A stretch of 8,155 nt of DNA from SKVL01 sp051745565 (GTDB taxonomy: Bacteria; Patescibacteriota; Minisyncoccia; Phycocordibacterales; CSBR16-193), in NCBI GenBank assembly GCA_051745565.1, contig JBNJEF010000030.1:1-8155 (forward strand), written 5' to 3'. The notes below the pieces were generated by a model. The model saw only the letters and a list, made by a program, of their open reading frames with translations. It was not told the origin of the DNA and made no database searches. Position 1 is the first letter of the stretch. Each line of letters begins with the position of its first letter. This document shows, piece by piece, positions 1-7,057 of the stretch. The translations under genes were made by a program, and so were the position numbers.

Positions 1-1799
1 CCCTTATTCTTGTGCTTGCCGGTAACCTTTTTGATTACACCGTTGATTTCACCATAACCAATTTAACCACCAATCTTGAGGCGCTGGATGATGGAATAAA
101 TCAAGCTTGGACCGTTCTTCGTGATCTGGCCAATATGCTTTTTATATTCGTACTTTTATATATCTCCATATCCACCATACTCCAGTTGGGGGGAATGCAG
201 ACCAAAAAACTGCTAAAGAACGTTATAATCATAGCTCTACTGATAAATTTCAGTATGTTCTTTACCCATATCGTTATTGATATAACCAACTCTGTAGCAG
301 TAGGTTTCCATAACGCCGCCAAAGAGGTGGCGGTGGATGGAGCAGGTGCCGCCGATGTCGCTGTTGACCCGGGCAACCCTCCCAATATATCCTATTCTTT
401 CCTGCATGCTTCTGCCATAACCTCTGTTTATCAAGATAATGATGGAAACCATCTTAAAAAATTAGCGGATGGGGATATAGGCGGTATACTAGGTTTGACG
501 GCTGTAGGAGGTATCTTTATTATGGTCCTATCTTTCATATTACTTGCGGGCGCCTTTTTCCTTATCGTTCGTTTGATAATGTTCGTTGTTTTAATAATTC
601 TATCACCCTTGGCTTTTGTGGCCGTTATACTCCCCCAAACTAGCGGTATGTTCAAAAGTTGGTTCAGATCCTTAAGTAACAACGCTCTTTTTGCACCTCT
701 GTTCATGGCCCTTCTTTTCGCCTCTCTGAAAGTCCTGGAAACTGCTGAACAAGGGAATATTATAGATACCGGCGAAAGCGGTCTGGCAAGCACCGCACAA
801 GGAACCGTAAACACCGCCAATATGACAACTTCTCTAGACCCAAATGCCGCAGCGGTTATGTTCCAAACTATCATCGCCATAGGAATGCTGTTCGCCTCTT
901 TAATTATCGCCAAGAACCTCAGTATTCAAGGAGCCAACAAAGTAACCGCACTGGGAAGCAGGTGGGGTAAAGCGGCGGCGGGAGGAGCAACCGTCGGAGC
1001 GGCCGCTTGGGGCGCCAGAAGGACCATAGGATCCGGAGCCTCCCGAGTAAGAGATTCGGAGAAGATGAGAAAGTGGTCTTCAAGCTCTAATCCGTTCACG
1101 GCAAAGATGGCAACAATGGGATTGGGCGCCGCCGATAAAACAGCCAAATCAAGTTTTGATGTTCGCGCTACCGGTGCCACCGGAGACGCTCTCGGAAAGG
1201 CCGGAGGTAAAGGTGGATATGACGCCATAAGAGATAAAAAGAAAAAGAAAGAAACAGAGAGAATGCACAGAACCGCCCCCTCAGATAGAGCAACCGGAAA
1301 CGCCGAAGCGGAATTGGAACGATATAAGAAAGCATATGACGAAGCAAAGGAATCCGGAGATGAGTATAAAATGAAAACCACCGAAGAGTCCTTAAGAAAA
1401 GCCCAAAAAAGAGTTGATGAAATAAAGGGAGTAACTGATGACCAAGCTCAAAAAAGGCAAACCGCGGCCAGACAAAAGGCGGAAAAAGAGCTGGGAAAAA
1501 CTAATCTTGATAGATCAAAGATGGCTCCTGAAGATATACAGAGAGTTGAAAGAGAGATAGGAAATAAGATGGACGAAATAGCTAAAAAGGAAGGGAAAAC
1601 CTTAAATAGAAAATCTTCCGCCAAGGAATTACGGCAGAGGTTATACAAAGAAAGAGCAGAAAAGAATGTATTCGGCAACGTTCAAGGAGATATCCGCAAA
1701 GCCCTGGAAAAAGAACTTACAAAGACGTCAGATGAAAAACAAAAAGAAGATATAATATCCGTGATAAGAGAAGAGATCGGTAAACAACAATCGAGCTAA
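1..1799 (+). CDS. VirB6/TrbL-like T4SS channel membrane protein (5' partial)
   Basis: Polytopic inner-membrane protein, probably the VirB6/TrbL-like channel part of the secretion machine. The frame is open to the window edge and reads hydrophobic residues (LILVLAGNLFDYT) before the first possible start, GTG at 12, so the true start and probably a signal or first membrane segment lie upstream. Counting from GTG 12 (595 aa), hydrophobic segments are near 35-60, 67-97, 156-181, 183-208, 222-243 and 279-302. A Gly/Ala-rich stretch follows (318-345), then 'SFDVRATG' near 380-388, a phrase I associate with CPR VirB6-like proteins. Residues 400-595 are a very charged, Lys/Glu-rich helical or coiled-coil tail, probably cytoplasmic. 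It stops 2 nt before the next gene. The family call rests on topology, tail and neighbours (PrgI, VirB4, pilin); TrbL and VirB6 cannot be separated by eye. Confidence 0.8.
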   Translation, partial: LILVLAGNLFDYTVDFTITNLTTNLEALDDGINQAWTVLRDLANMLFIFVLLYISISTILQLGGMQTKKLLKNVIIIALLINFSMFFTHIVIDITNSVAVGFHNAAKEVAVDGAGAADVAVDPGNPPNISYSFLHASAITSVYQDNDGNHLKKLADGDIGGILGLTAVGGIFIMVLSFILLAGAFFLIVRLIMFVVLIILSPLAFVAVILPQTSGMFKSWFRSLSNNALFAPLFMALLFASLKVLETAEQGNIIDTGESGLASTAQGTVNTANMTTSLDPNAAAVMFQTIIAIGMLFASLIIAKNLSIQGANKVTALGSRWGKAAAGGATVGAAAWGARRTIGSGASRVRDSEKMRKWSSSSNPFTAKMATMGLGAADKTAKSSFDVRATGATGDALGKAGGKGGYDAIRDKKKKKETERMHRTAPSDRATGNAEAELERYKKAYDEAKESGDEYKMKTTEESLRKAQKRVDEIKGVTDDQAQKRQTAARQKAEKELGKTNLDRSKMAPEDIQRVEREIGNKMDEIAKKEGKTLNRKSSAKELRQRLYKERAEKNVFGNVQGDIRKALEKELTKTSDEKQKEDIISVIREEIGKQQSS

Positions 1800-1801
1800 A
1801 T

Positions 1802-2398
1802 ATGGGGCAAGAATTTAACAAAGAAAAAACATTTTTGGAAGAAGTGGTAAATGTCTTACCTCATAAGATAAAAACCTATATCTCTTCAGGTAAACTTGAG
1901 AACGATATTAAAACCATTTCCCAAAAATACAACCTAAGTAAAGATCAGGAGAATGAACTTAAAAAAGAATGCACATATGTTCTTATGGGTGCTGAATCAC
2001 CGACCGGAATGTCCTTAAATTTAGAAAAGAGTCTATCTGAAAAAGAGAACAGAGAAGAGATCCTAACCGCAGCCACATCTATTTTGGAGCCCTTTATTGA
2101 AGATCTGGCTAAAATATACATTCACCATTATGAAAAAATGGAAAAAGAAACCCTAAAGAAAGGAGCCCCGGCTCCTCCGCCAACACCGCCCGAAGGAGTA
2201 AATAGAGAAGATAAGGCCCCGGAACAAACACTTAAACCTTTAACGTACAATAAAGAAAACTCTGAAAAGGAGAAGGCAGATGCACCCTCATCTCCGCAAA
2301 GAGATAATGAAGAAAAATCACAAACAGAAAAGGCGAAAGAGGATCTCATCAGAACAATAGAAGATACTGACCGACAAAATAACGATAAAGAAAAATAG
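1802..2398 (+). CDS. Hypothetical charged helical protein of the T4SS cluster
   Basis: A 198-aa soluble protein of unknown function, with no signal peptide or membrane segment. Residues about 10-115 look all-helical. They carry a pattern (LPHKIKTYISSGK, then 'QKYNLSKDQ', then a 'VLMG' turn, then 'ILEPFIEDLAKIY') that resembles a small helical domain I have seen in many Patescibacteria proteins; that link is recollection, not a search. Residues 120-132 are Pro-rich (GAPAPPPTPPEG) and the rest to 198 is charged and low in hydrophobics, so likely disordered. ATG follows the virB6-like stop by 2 nt (TAAATATG) and there is no Shine-Dalgarno sequence, so coupled translation is likely. Its place between the VirB6-like and PrgI-like genes suggests a cytoplasmic accessory or chaperone role, perhaps binding the charged VirB6 tail; this is inference. 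Confidence 0.75.
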   Translation: MGQEFNKEKTFLEEVVNVLPHKIKTYISSGKLENDIKTISQKYNLSKDQENELKKECTYVLMGAESPTGMSLNLEKSLSEKENREEILTAATSILEPFIEDLAKIYIHHYEKMEKETLKKGAPAPPPTPPEGVNREDKAPEQTLKPLTYNKENSEKEKADAPSSPQRDNEEKSQTEKAKEDLIRTIEDTDRQNNDKEK

Positions 2399-2467
2399 AA
2401 AGTGAAAATAAACAAAAAGCCGAAACAAGAAAGAAATTACACGATCATCGGCAAAACGCAAACGGTT

Positions 2468-2473
2468 TATAAT
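2468..2473 (+). promoter_or_regulatory. Perfect -10 box (TATAAT) upstream of prgI-like gene
   Basis: TATAAT lies in the 131-nt gap between the helical protein and the prgI-like gene, 56 nt before the ATG at 2530. No convincing -35 box stands 16-19 nt upstream (2445-2450 reads TCATCG) and there is no TG extension, so this is a match to one box only. It may start an internal transcript for the PrgI-VirB4 part of the cluster. Confidence 0.35.
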
Positions 2474-2491
2474 ATAAAGGTGACTGCTTGT

Positions 2492-2520
2492 TTGCTCTAT
2501 GGCAAATTAAATTTTAAAAT
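2492..2520 (+). promoter_or_regulatory. Possible near-leaderless promoter for prgI-like gene
   Basis: TTGCTC (2492-2497, 3/6 to the -35 consensus) and TAAAAT (2515-2520, 5/6 to the -10 consensus) are 17 nt apart. The -10 ends 9 nt before the ATG at 2530, so a start point about 7 nt downstream of it would give a 5' leader of only about 3 nt. The -10 lies in a 12-bp perfect palindrome (AATTTTAAAATT, 2510-2521), and TTTGC/GCAAA (2491-2495/2502-2506) forms a short inverted repeat, either of which could be an operator. AT-rich DNA makes such matches by chance, so this is tentative. Confidence 0.3.
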
Positions 2521-2529
2521 TAATAAAGT

Positions 2530-2982
2530 ATGAGATTTCAGGTCCCGCAGTTCATAGAAATAGAAGATAAAATATTCGGACCTTTGAGTTTCAAGCAGTT
2601 TGTTTATGTTGTAGGAGGAGGAGGTTTGGTGGTTTTGCTTTTTTTCCTTCTTCCTAATTTTTTGGCTTTTTTATTAGCTGTTCCTGTTGCTGTTTTTTCC
2701 GGCGCTTTGGCCTTTTACAAGGTAAATAACCGCCCCTTCATAATCATAACCGAAGCGGCTATTAAACATTTTTTAAAAAAGAAACTTTATATATGGAAAA
2801 AAGAGGAAGATAAAGGATACTTCTCCGAGAGCTCCTTGGCTTCCGAAGAAAAAGAGCTTACCCCCTCCCTCAGTGACAAAACCTTTATGCTGGGAATGGG
2901 GGGCGACGGTACAGGAGACATTCAAGGAAAAGAGGAGAAAGAAGACCCCTTGAAAGAAAACGGTGATCAGGATAATAAGTAG
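2530..2982 (+). CDS. prgI: PrgI family protein (VirB3-like T4SS subunit)
   Basis: A 150-aa inner-membrane protein of the PrgI family, the VirB3-like component that works with VirB4 in Gram-positive and CPR T4SS. The N-terminus MRFQVPQFIEIEDKIFGPLS is the family signature (VPQFI, IFGPL). Two adjacent membrane segments lie near 22-42 and 44-63, followed by 'KVNNRPF' (64-70) and an amphipathic basic stretch 'AAIKHFLKKKLYIWKK' (76-91). Residues 92-150 are acidic, Gly-rich and probably disordered. The start is fixed by the family N-terminus. The gene follows a 131-nt gap, the longest in the window, and is followed after 6 nt by the VirB4 N-domain gene, the usual CPR order. The family call is firm; the symbol is by family only. 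Confidence 0.9.
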   Translation: MRFQVPQFIEIEDKIFGPLSFKQFVYVVGGGGLVVLLFFLLPNFLAFLLAVPVAVFSGALAFYKVNNRPFIIITEAAIKHFLKKKLYIWKKEEDKGYFSESSLASEEKELTPSLSDKTFMLGMGGDGTGDIQGKEEKEDPLKENGDQDNK

Positions 2983-2988
2983 ATAAAT

Positions 2989-3618
2989 ATGGCTTTTTCA
3001 AAACAAAACGCAACACAGAGTTTCATACCCATAAAAGACGTCCAAGAGGGAATTATTACTTTGGAAGACAACTCTCTTAGGGTCATTCTAATGGTTTCCA
3101 CTTTGAACATCGCCTTGAAGTCGGAAGACGAAAGGGCTGCTATACTTATGCAGTTTCAAAGTTTTCTTAATACTCTTGATTTTTCCGTACAGATATTTAT
3201 GCAATCCCGAGAACTTGACATAAGACCCTATATTCAGACCCTTCAAGAACAGCATAAAAAACAAGAGAATGAGCTTTTAAGAATACAGATAAGTGAATAT
3301 ATAGATTTTATAAACGACTACACGGAAAATGTTAATATAATGACAAAAGCATTCTTCGTGGTCGTTCCATATTACCCTCCGATGGTTAAATCAAAAAAAA
3401 TATCTCCCTTTGGTTTCTCCGGAAAAAAAGACGCCAAACCGGTTGAAAAGGAATCCTTAAAAGACAGAAGCACCCAACTCCAACAACGTGTTACAATTGT
3501 AAGCCAGGGATTAAGGCGTACAGGTTTACGAACCGTCTCCCTACAAGATGAAGAAATAAAAGAGCTTTTCTATAATCTCTTTAACCCCGGAGAAGAAAGA
3601 ACCGCTCTGGTAAGATAA
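2989..3618 (+). CDS. TraC-like / VirB4 N-terminal domain as a separate protein
   Basis: A 209-aa protein resembling the N-terminal, non-ATPase domain of VirB4/TraC ATPases. Residues 10-80 carry the typical start of that domain: 'FIPIKDVQEGIITLEDNSLR', a beta strand 'VILMVSTLNIAL', then 'AILMQFQSFLNTLDFSVQIF'. A helical charged segment (85-118) precedes 'AFFVVVPYYPP' (121-131), also common in this family. A loop rich in Lys and Gly (134-158) leads into 'LQQRVTIVSQGLRRTGLRTVSL', near the end. No Walker motif and no membrane segment are present. It lies 6 nt after the prgI-like gene and 4 nt before virB4. 209 + 600 residues match the length of an unsplit VirB4 (about 800), so the two proteins probably assemble as one functional unit at the inner membrane. 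Confidence 0.8.
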   Translation: MAFSKQNATQSFIPIKDVQEGIITLEDNSLRVILMVSTLNIALKSEDERAAILMQFQSFLNTLDFSVQIFMQSRELDIRPYIQTLQEQHKKQENELLRIQISEYIDFINDYTENVNIMTKAFFVVVPYYPPMVKSKKISPFGFSGKKDAKPVEKESLKDRSTQLQQRVTIVSQGLRRTGLRTVSLQDEEIKELFYNLFNPGEERTALVR

Positions 3619-3622
3619 AAAT

Positions 3623-5425
3623 ATGGGCTTATTTGATATATTCAAAACAGAAGAAAAATCCGATGACATCAACTTGGAAGAAGTCGCTTCAGAGAAAGGG
3701 TTAAAGTTAAAAGATGTTGTAGCTCCGAGCGCTTTGAAAATATCATCGCGCGATATAAATTTGGGGACCAAAATAATGCGAACCTATTTCGTAATATCAT
3801 ATCCGCGGTTTCTAAATGAGGGATGGTTTTCCCCTATAGTTAACTTGGATAAAATATATGATATTTCCATCTTCGTTCATCCGGTTGAAACTGAACGTGT
3901 TCTTAAACAGTTCCAAAAAAAAGTGGCCGAGATACAGAGTCAAATAAATGAAAGGGAACAGAAAGGCCAAGTCAGAAACCCTCAACTAGAAACAGCTTAT
4001 TCCGACTTAGAGGATCTCCGAGACCGCCTACAACAGGCACAAGAAAAGCTTTTCAGTGTCGGCCTTTATATATCCATATACGGAGACGATATAAAAGATC
4101 TGGAAAAAGCGGAGACAGAGATCAAATCCATATTTGAATCACGTTTGATATACCTTAAACCGGCCTTGTTCCAACAAGAAGACGGCCTTAGAAGCGTGCT
4201 TCCCACGGGCACCGACCTTCTTAAAGTACATTCCAAATTAAATTCGGAGCCTTTATCAAGCATCTTTCCTTTTGTATCTTTTGACCTGACTTCCGACAAA
4301 GGAATACTTTTCGGTATAAACAGACATAACTCCAGTTTAGTTCTTTTTGACAGATTTTCTTTACCAAACTACAACTCAGTGGTTTTTGCCACCTCCGGAG
4401 CTGGGAAATCGTACGCAACTAAACTGGAAATACTAAGAAGTTTGATGTTCGATACCGGCATCATAGTCATAGACCCCGAAAAAGAATATGAATACATGGC
4501 AAAAGCGGTGGGAGGTAAATTCTTTGATGTTTCTTTAACCTCAGAACACACCATAAATCCCTTTGAGCTACCCGAACCGGACGAGGATGAATCTTTTAAC
4601 AGTGTACTACGCTCACACAGCGTTCACCTAACAGGTCTTTTCAGAATAATGCTAGACGGCCTAACCTCCGAAGAAGATGCCCTGATAGACAAAGCTATAG
4701 CCGAAACCTACGCTCTTAAAGACATCACACCGGATACCGATCCAAACTCCGATTTTAAAGAACCTTTACTATCGGAGTTTGAAATGGTTTTAAGCGGAAT
4801 GGAAGGAGGTGATCAACTGGCACAACGCTTGAGTAAATACACTCAAGGAACTTGGTCCGGTTTCCTAAACAAGCCCAGCAATGTGAACATTGACCATAAA
4901 TTCGTGGTCTTCTCTTTAAGGGACATGGAAGACGAGTTAAAGCCGGTGGCAATGTATATAATAATGAACCACATATGGAGTACGGTAAGAAAGGATATAA
5001 AAAAGAGACTCTTGGTCATAGACGAAGCTTGGTGGATGATGAAATCCGAAGACACCGCTTCTTTCCTGTTAAACCTTGCCAAAAGAGGACGTAAATACTA
5101 TCTGGGCCTATCAACCATTACCCAAGACGTGGGGGACTTTCTTAATTCTCCTTACGGTGTACCTATCATAACCAATTCCTCCATACAACTCTTACTAAAG
5201 CAGTCCTCAACTACCATAGATAGACTGCAAAAAACGTTTAATCTGACAGATGAAGAGAAGTACCTTCTAATAGAGTCTCAGGTAGGAGAGGGGATGTTCT
5301 TTGCGGGTTTAAAACATGTAGCCGTAAAAATAATCGCCTCTTACACAGAAGACCAAATAATAACCTCCGATCCTTCACAAATACTTTCAATTAAAGAAGA
5401 GAAGCAACGATTAAGCCAAGAGTAA
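3623..5425 (+). CDS. virB4: VirB4-like T4SS ATPase
   Basis: A 600-aa ATPase that energises pilus assembly or substrate transport at the inner membrane. Residues 30-240 are the N-terminal region, with a coiled coil near 90-143. The ATPase core starts about 248. The Walker A motif is 'ATSGAGKS' (256-263; K262, S263), in which the first glycine of GxxxxGKS is alanine. 'IDPEKEYEYMA' (283-293) is typical of VirB4/TraC. Walker B is 'RLLVIDEAW' (462-470, D467 and E468), followed by 'AKRGRKYYLGLSTITQDVGD' (486-505), which holds the Arg-rich and Gln sensor region of the family. All catalytic motifs are present and the frame is intact. It follows the N-domain gene by 4 nt and precedes a small membrane gene by 6 nt. 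No Shine-Dalgarno stands before the ATG. Confidence 0.95.
   Translation: MGLFDIFKTEEKSDDINLEEVASEKGLKLKDVVAPSALKISSRDINLGTKIMRTYFVISYPRFLNEGWFSPIVNLDKIYDISIFVHPVETERVLKQFQKKVAEIQSQINEREQKGQVRNPQLETAYSDLEDLRDRLQQAQEKLFSVGLYISIYGDDIKDLEKAETEIKSIFESRLIYLKPALFQQEDGLRSVLPTGTDLLKVHSKLNSEPLSSIFPFVSFDLTSDKGILFGINRHNSSLVLFDRFSLPNYNSVVFATSGAGKSYATKLEILRSLMFDTGIIVIDPEKEYEYMAKAVGGKFFDVSLTSEHTINPFELPEPDEDESFNSVLRSHSVHLTGLFRIMLDGLTSEEDALIDKAIAETYALKDITPDTDPNSDFKEPLLSEFEMVLSGMEGGDQLAQRLSKYTQGTWSGFLNKPSNVNIDHKFVVFSLRDMEDELKPVAMYIIMNHIWSTVRKDIKKRLLVIDEAWWMMKSEDTASFLLNLAKRGRKYYLGLSTITQDVGDFLNSPYGVPIITNSSIQLLLKQSSTTIDRLQKTFNLTDEEKYLLIESQVGEGMFFAGLKHVAVKIIASYTEDQIITSDPSQILSIKEEKQRLSQE
4803..4814 (+). other. Perfect 12-base anti-SD match inside virB4
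   Basis: AAGGAGGTGATC is an exact match to the complement of the usual 16S rRNA 3' tail. It lies inside the virB4 coding sequence (codons for E-G-G-D-Q near residues 394-398) with no ATG at initiation distance. The nearest in-frame candidate is CTG at 4817, which would give a fragment lacking Walker A, so a real start there is unlikely. It could cause ribosome pausing or be chance. Confidence 0.4.
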
Positions 5426-5431
5426 TATAAT

Positions 5432-5791
5432 ATGGCCTTAAGAAAAAAGAAAATAAACAACCTACAAGCCTCCTTGATGATATCAACGGCCCTTTTGGTT
5501 GACTTCGCCGTATTGGCAGTGGGTTTTTTTAACTTTATACCGGGGGTCGGGCAACCGATAGCATTGTTTAGCGGTTTCATAATAAATTTTTACGCTTATC
5601 TTGTATTTATAACTTGGTTTCTTGTATTGAGAGTCAGACCCGGAATAATAGGAAGTTCTCTTGCTCTTATTGTGGGATGGATCCCATTTATACCGCCTTG
5701 GACGCTGTGGGTGGGTCTAAGAATACTCAGAACTCGTTATAAAAGGAGAAGGTTTTATCCGGCAGCTGCCAGATCAACCGGGAGCAGATGA
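5432..5791 (+). CDS. Small T4SS-associated integral membrane protein, function unknown
   Basis: A 119-aa protein with a basic N-terminus (MALRKKKINN), hydrophobic segments near 12-35, 42-66 and 71-98 (the last broken by 'IPFIPP'), and a strongly basic tail (RTRYKRRR, 100-107). An aspartate (D24) sits inside the first segment and an 'FIPGVGQP' turn joins the first two. By the positive-inside rule the basic N-terminus should be cytoplasmic, and with three spans the basic tail would be outside; two spans with a re-entrant third would put it inside. A small membrane protein of this type commonly follows virB4 in CPR clusters (recollection), but I do not know its function. It starts 6 nt after the virB4 stop and ends in TGA, followed by a 75-nt gap. 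Confidence 0.8.
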   Translation: MALRKKKINNLQASLMISTALLVDFAVLAVGFFNFIPGVGQPIALFSGFIINFYAYLVFITWFLVLRVRPGIIGSSLALIVGWIPFIPPWTLWVGLRILRTRYKRRRFYPAAARSTGSR

Positions 5792-5851
5792 AATATTTTA
5801 TTTAATAAAGTAAAGTTTTCAACAATTTTTTTTATAGTGATGAAAAATAAA

Positions 5852-5860
5852 TGTTATAAT
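5852..5860 (+). promoter_or_regulatory. Extended -10 promoter for a leaderless Ig-like protein mRNA
   Basis: TGTTATAAT is a perfect extended -10 (TGn plus TATAAT). It is followed by AAAGTA and then ATG at 5867, so a start point about 7 nt downstream of the -10 falls on or next to the start codon and the mRNA would be leaderless. No good -35 is present (5832-5837 reads TTATAG), as is usual when the -10 is extended. The rest of the 75-nt gap (5792-5866) is AT-rich and holds a T8 run (5826-5833) without a clear terminator stem. Confidence 0.5.
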
Positions 5861-5866
5861 AAAGTA

Positions 5867-7045
5867 ATGCAAAGTAGTAAATCTATTTTTCCGATTGCTT
5901 GTTTCTTTTGCCTTGCTTTCATCCTGTCTACCGGAACCCCTTTTCCTTTGGAGGCTCAAAATTATCCGGATTTCGACCGATCGTATTCCGCCAATGAGGA
6001 AGAAAATTCGCAAGAAAATGAAGAGATGTCGGATTTCAACATAGAGGAATATGTTAATGATTTACGTGACTCTGACCTTTATGAACAGTTAATGGAGTAC
6101 CACGGCTTTACCGAGGATGACTTTACAGGCTCCTTTGAAATGAATATAAGAGGTGGTGAGATGCCAAGCGCTGGGGAAAAAGTGGAATTTTGGACTCGTA
6201 CCAGCCTTAACAAGGAACGTTCCATGTTCACCTGGTATGTCAATGGTGAAAAAAAAGATAATGGATACGGTCTGGACACTTTTGAAACGGAAGTTAAAGA
6301 AGCGGGAGGAGAAATGGTTGTGAAAGTTCACATGAAAACGGACAACGGCACAGAAAAGAGTGATTCTATAACATTCACTAGTGGGGAAGTTGATGTTATC
6401 TGGCAAACGGATACATATACTCCGGCTTTTTATAAAGGAAAACCCCTAAGCTCCAGGGCTGATAAAAGTCAAATGGACATAATTGCCATCCCTAATTTTA
6501 CAAAAGGTAAACAGATAGAAGATCCTGATCAATACATTTTTACATGGAAGGTGGATGGGTCGGAATACAGATCGGCAAGGGGTCTAAATAGTATAACCTT
6601 GGATCTATCTGAAATATCACGAAGATCTGGAATAGAAGTCAAAATTCAACCACTTAATAGCGAACTGAAGCTGGCAAAAAGTATATCCTTCCCAAAATCA
6701 GGAACTCCCGATGTTTTAATGTATGCAGAAGATTCTTATGGAATGGATTACAGTAGAGCTATAAATCATATGGGCACATTCTCTCTTGATCACGAGAAGA
6801 TATCGGTTAAGGCGGAACCTCTATTCTTCACTAAAAAAAATGGAGAAGAAGTGGAAATAGAATGGTCTATGAATAATGAGCCCTTACCCGACTTTGATGG
6901 CAATGATAAGGCTGGATTTAGTATAGAAAGAGAGTTCACCGGAGAATCTTCCATATCAGTGTCCATTGATAACAAAAACAACCTCAGAGAAAAGGTAAAC
7001 TCAGAGGTAATTTTTGATGTTGATATGGCAAACAATAATTTCTAG
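5867..7045 (+). CDS. Secreted T4SS-associated protein with Ig-like repeats
   Basis: A 392-aa exported protein. The start at 5867 gives a proper signal peptide (MQSSKSIFPIACFFCLAFIL, likely cut near 30 after 'PLEA'). A GTG at 5837 would add ten residues encoded over the -10 box and is less likely. Residues 40-85 are acidic. After that come three beta-rich, Ig-like units that can be aligned on 'FTWYVNGE' (about 121), 'FTWKVDGS' (about 225) and 'IEWSMNNE' (about 331), the first two followed by a 'GYGLDTF'/'ARGLNSI' turn. 'VDVIWQTDTYTPAFYKGKPL' (175-194) is a phrase I know from proteins beside CPR T4SS genes. There is no C-terminal anchor; it ends in 'DMANNNF'. Probably an outer or periplasmic-side accessory that binds the pilus or machine; the role is inference. 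It is followed after 12 nt by the pilin gene. Confidence 0.8.
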   Translation: MQSSKSIFPIACFFCLAFILSTGTPFPLEAQNYPDFDRSYSANEEENSQENEEMSDFNIEEYVNDLRDSDLYEQLMEYHGFTEDDFTGSFEMNIRGGEMPSAGEKVEFWTRTSLNKERSMFTWYVNGEKKDNGYGLDTFETEVKEAGGEMVVKVHMKTDNGTEKSDSITFTSGEVDVIWQTDTYTPAFYKGKPLSSRADKSQMDIIAIPNFTKGKQIEDPDQYIFTWKVDGSEYRSARGLNSITLDLSEISRRSGIEVKIQPLNSELKLAKSISFPKSGTPDVLMYAEDSYGMDYSRAINHMGTFSLDHEKISVKAEPLFFTKKNGEEVEIEWSMNNEPLPDFDGNDKAGFSIEREFTGESSISVSIDNKNNLREKVNSEVIFDVDMANNNF

Positions 7046-7057
7046 CCCATTGATAAT

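Noticed and set aside
12..14. GTG at 12 as the true start of the VirB6-like gene
   Set aside because: The frame is open and hydrophobic up to the window edge, so the gene most likely begins upstream.
2161..2176. GC-rich hairpin AGGAGC-CCCG-GCTCCT as a terminator
   Set aside because: It lies inside a coding region and no T run follows it.
2402..2533. 43-codon ORF (GTG at 2402, TGA at 2531) filling the gap before prgI and overlapping its ATG as ATGA
   Set aside because: The product (MKINKKPKQERNYTIIGKTQ...) has no recognisable features, starts with GTG without an RBS or the local start context, and runs over promoter-like boxes. The overlap is tempting but may be chance.
5789..5791. In-frame TGA as the only stop between the small membrane protein and the Ig-like protein, as if recoded to Gly or readthrough
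   Set aside because: The two genes share a frame, but the 75 nt between them encode a meaningless AT-rich peptide, and a promoter and signal peptide follow. No other gene here depends on reading TGA.
5792..5833. Rho-independent terminator after the small membrane protein (T8 run at 5826-5833)
   Set aside because: No stable GC-rich stem precedes the T run; only weak A/T pairing (TTTAT/ATAAA) is present.
5837..5866. GTG start for the Ig-like protein, adding ten residues
   Set aside because: Those codons cover the extended -10 box, and the ATG at 5867 gives a better signal peptide.
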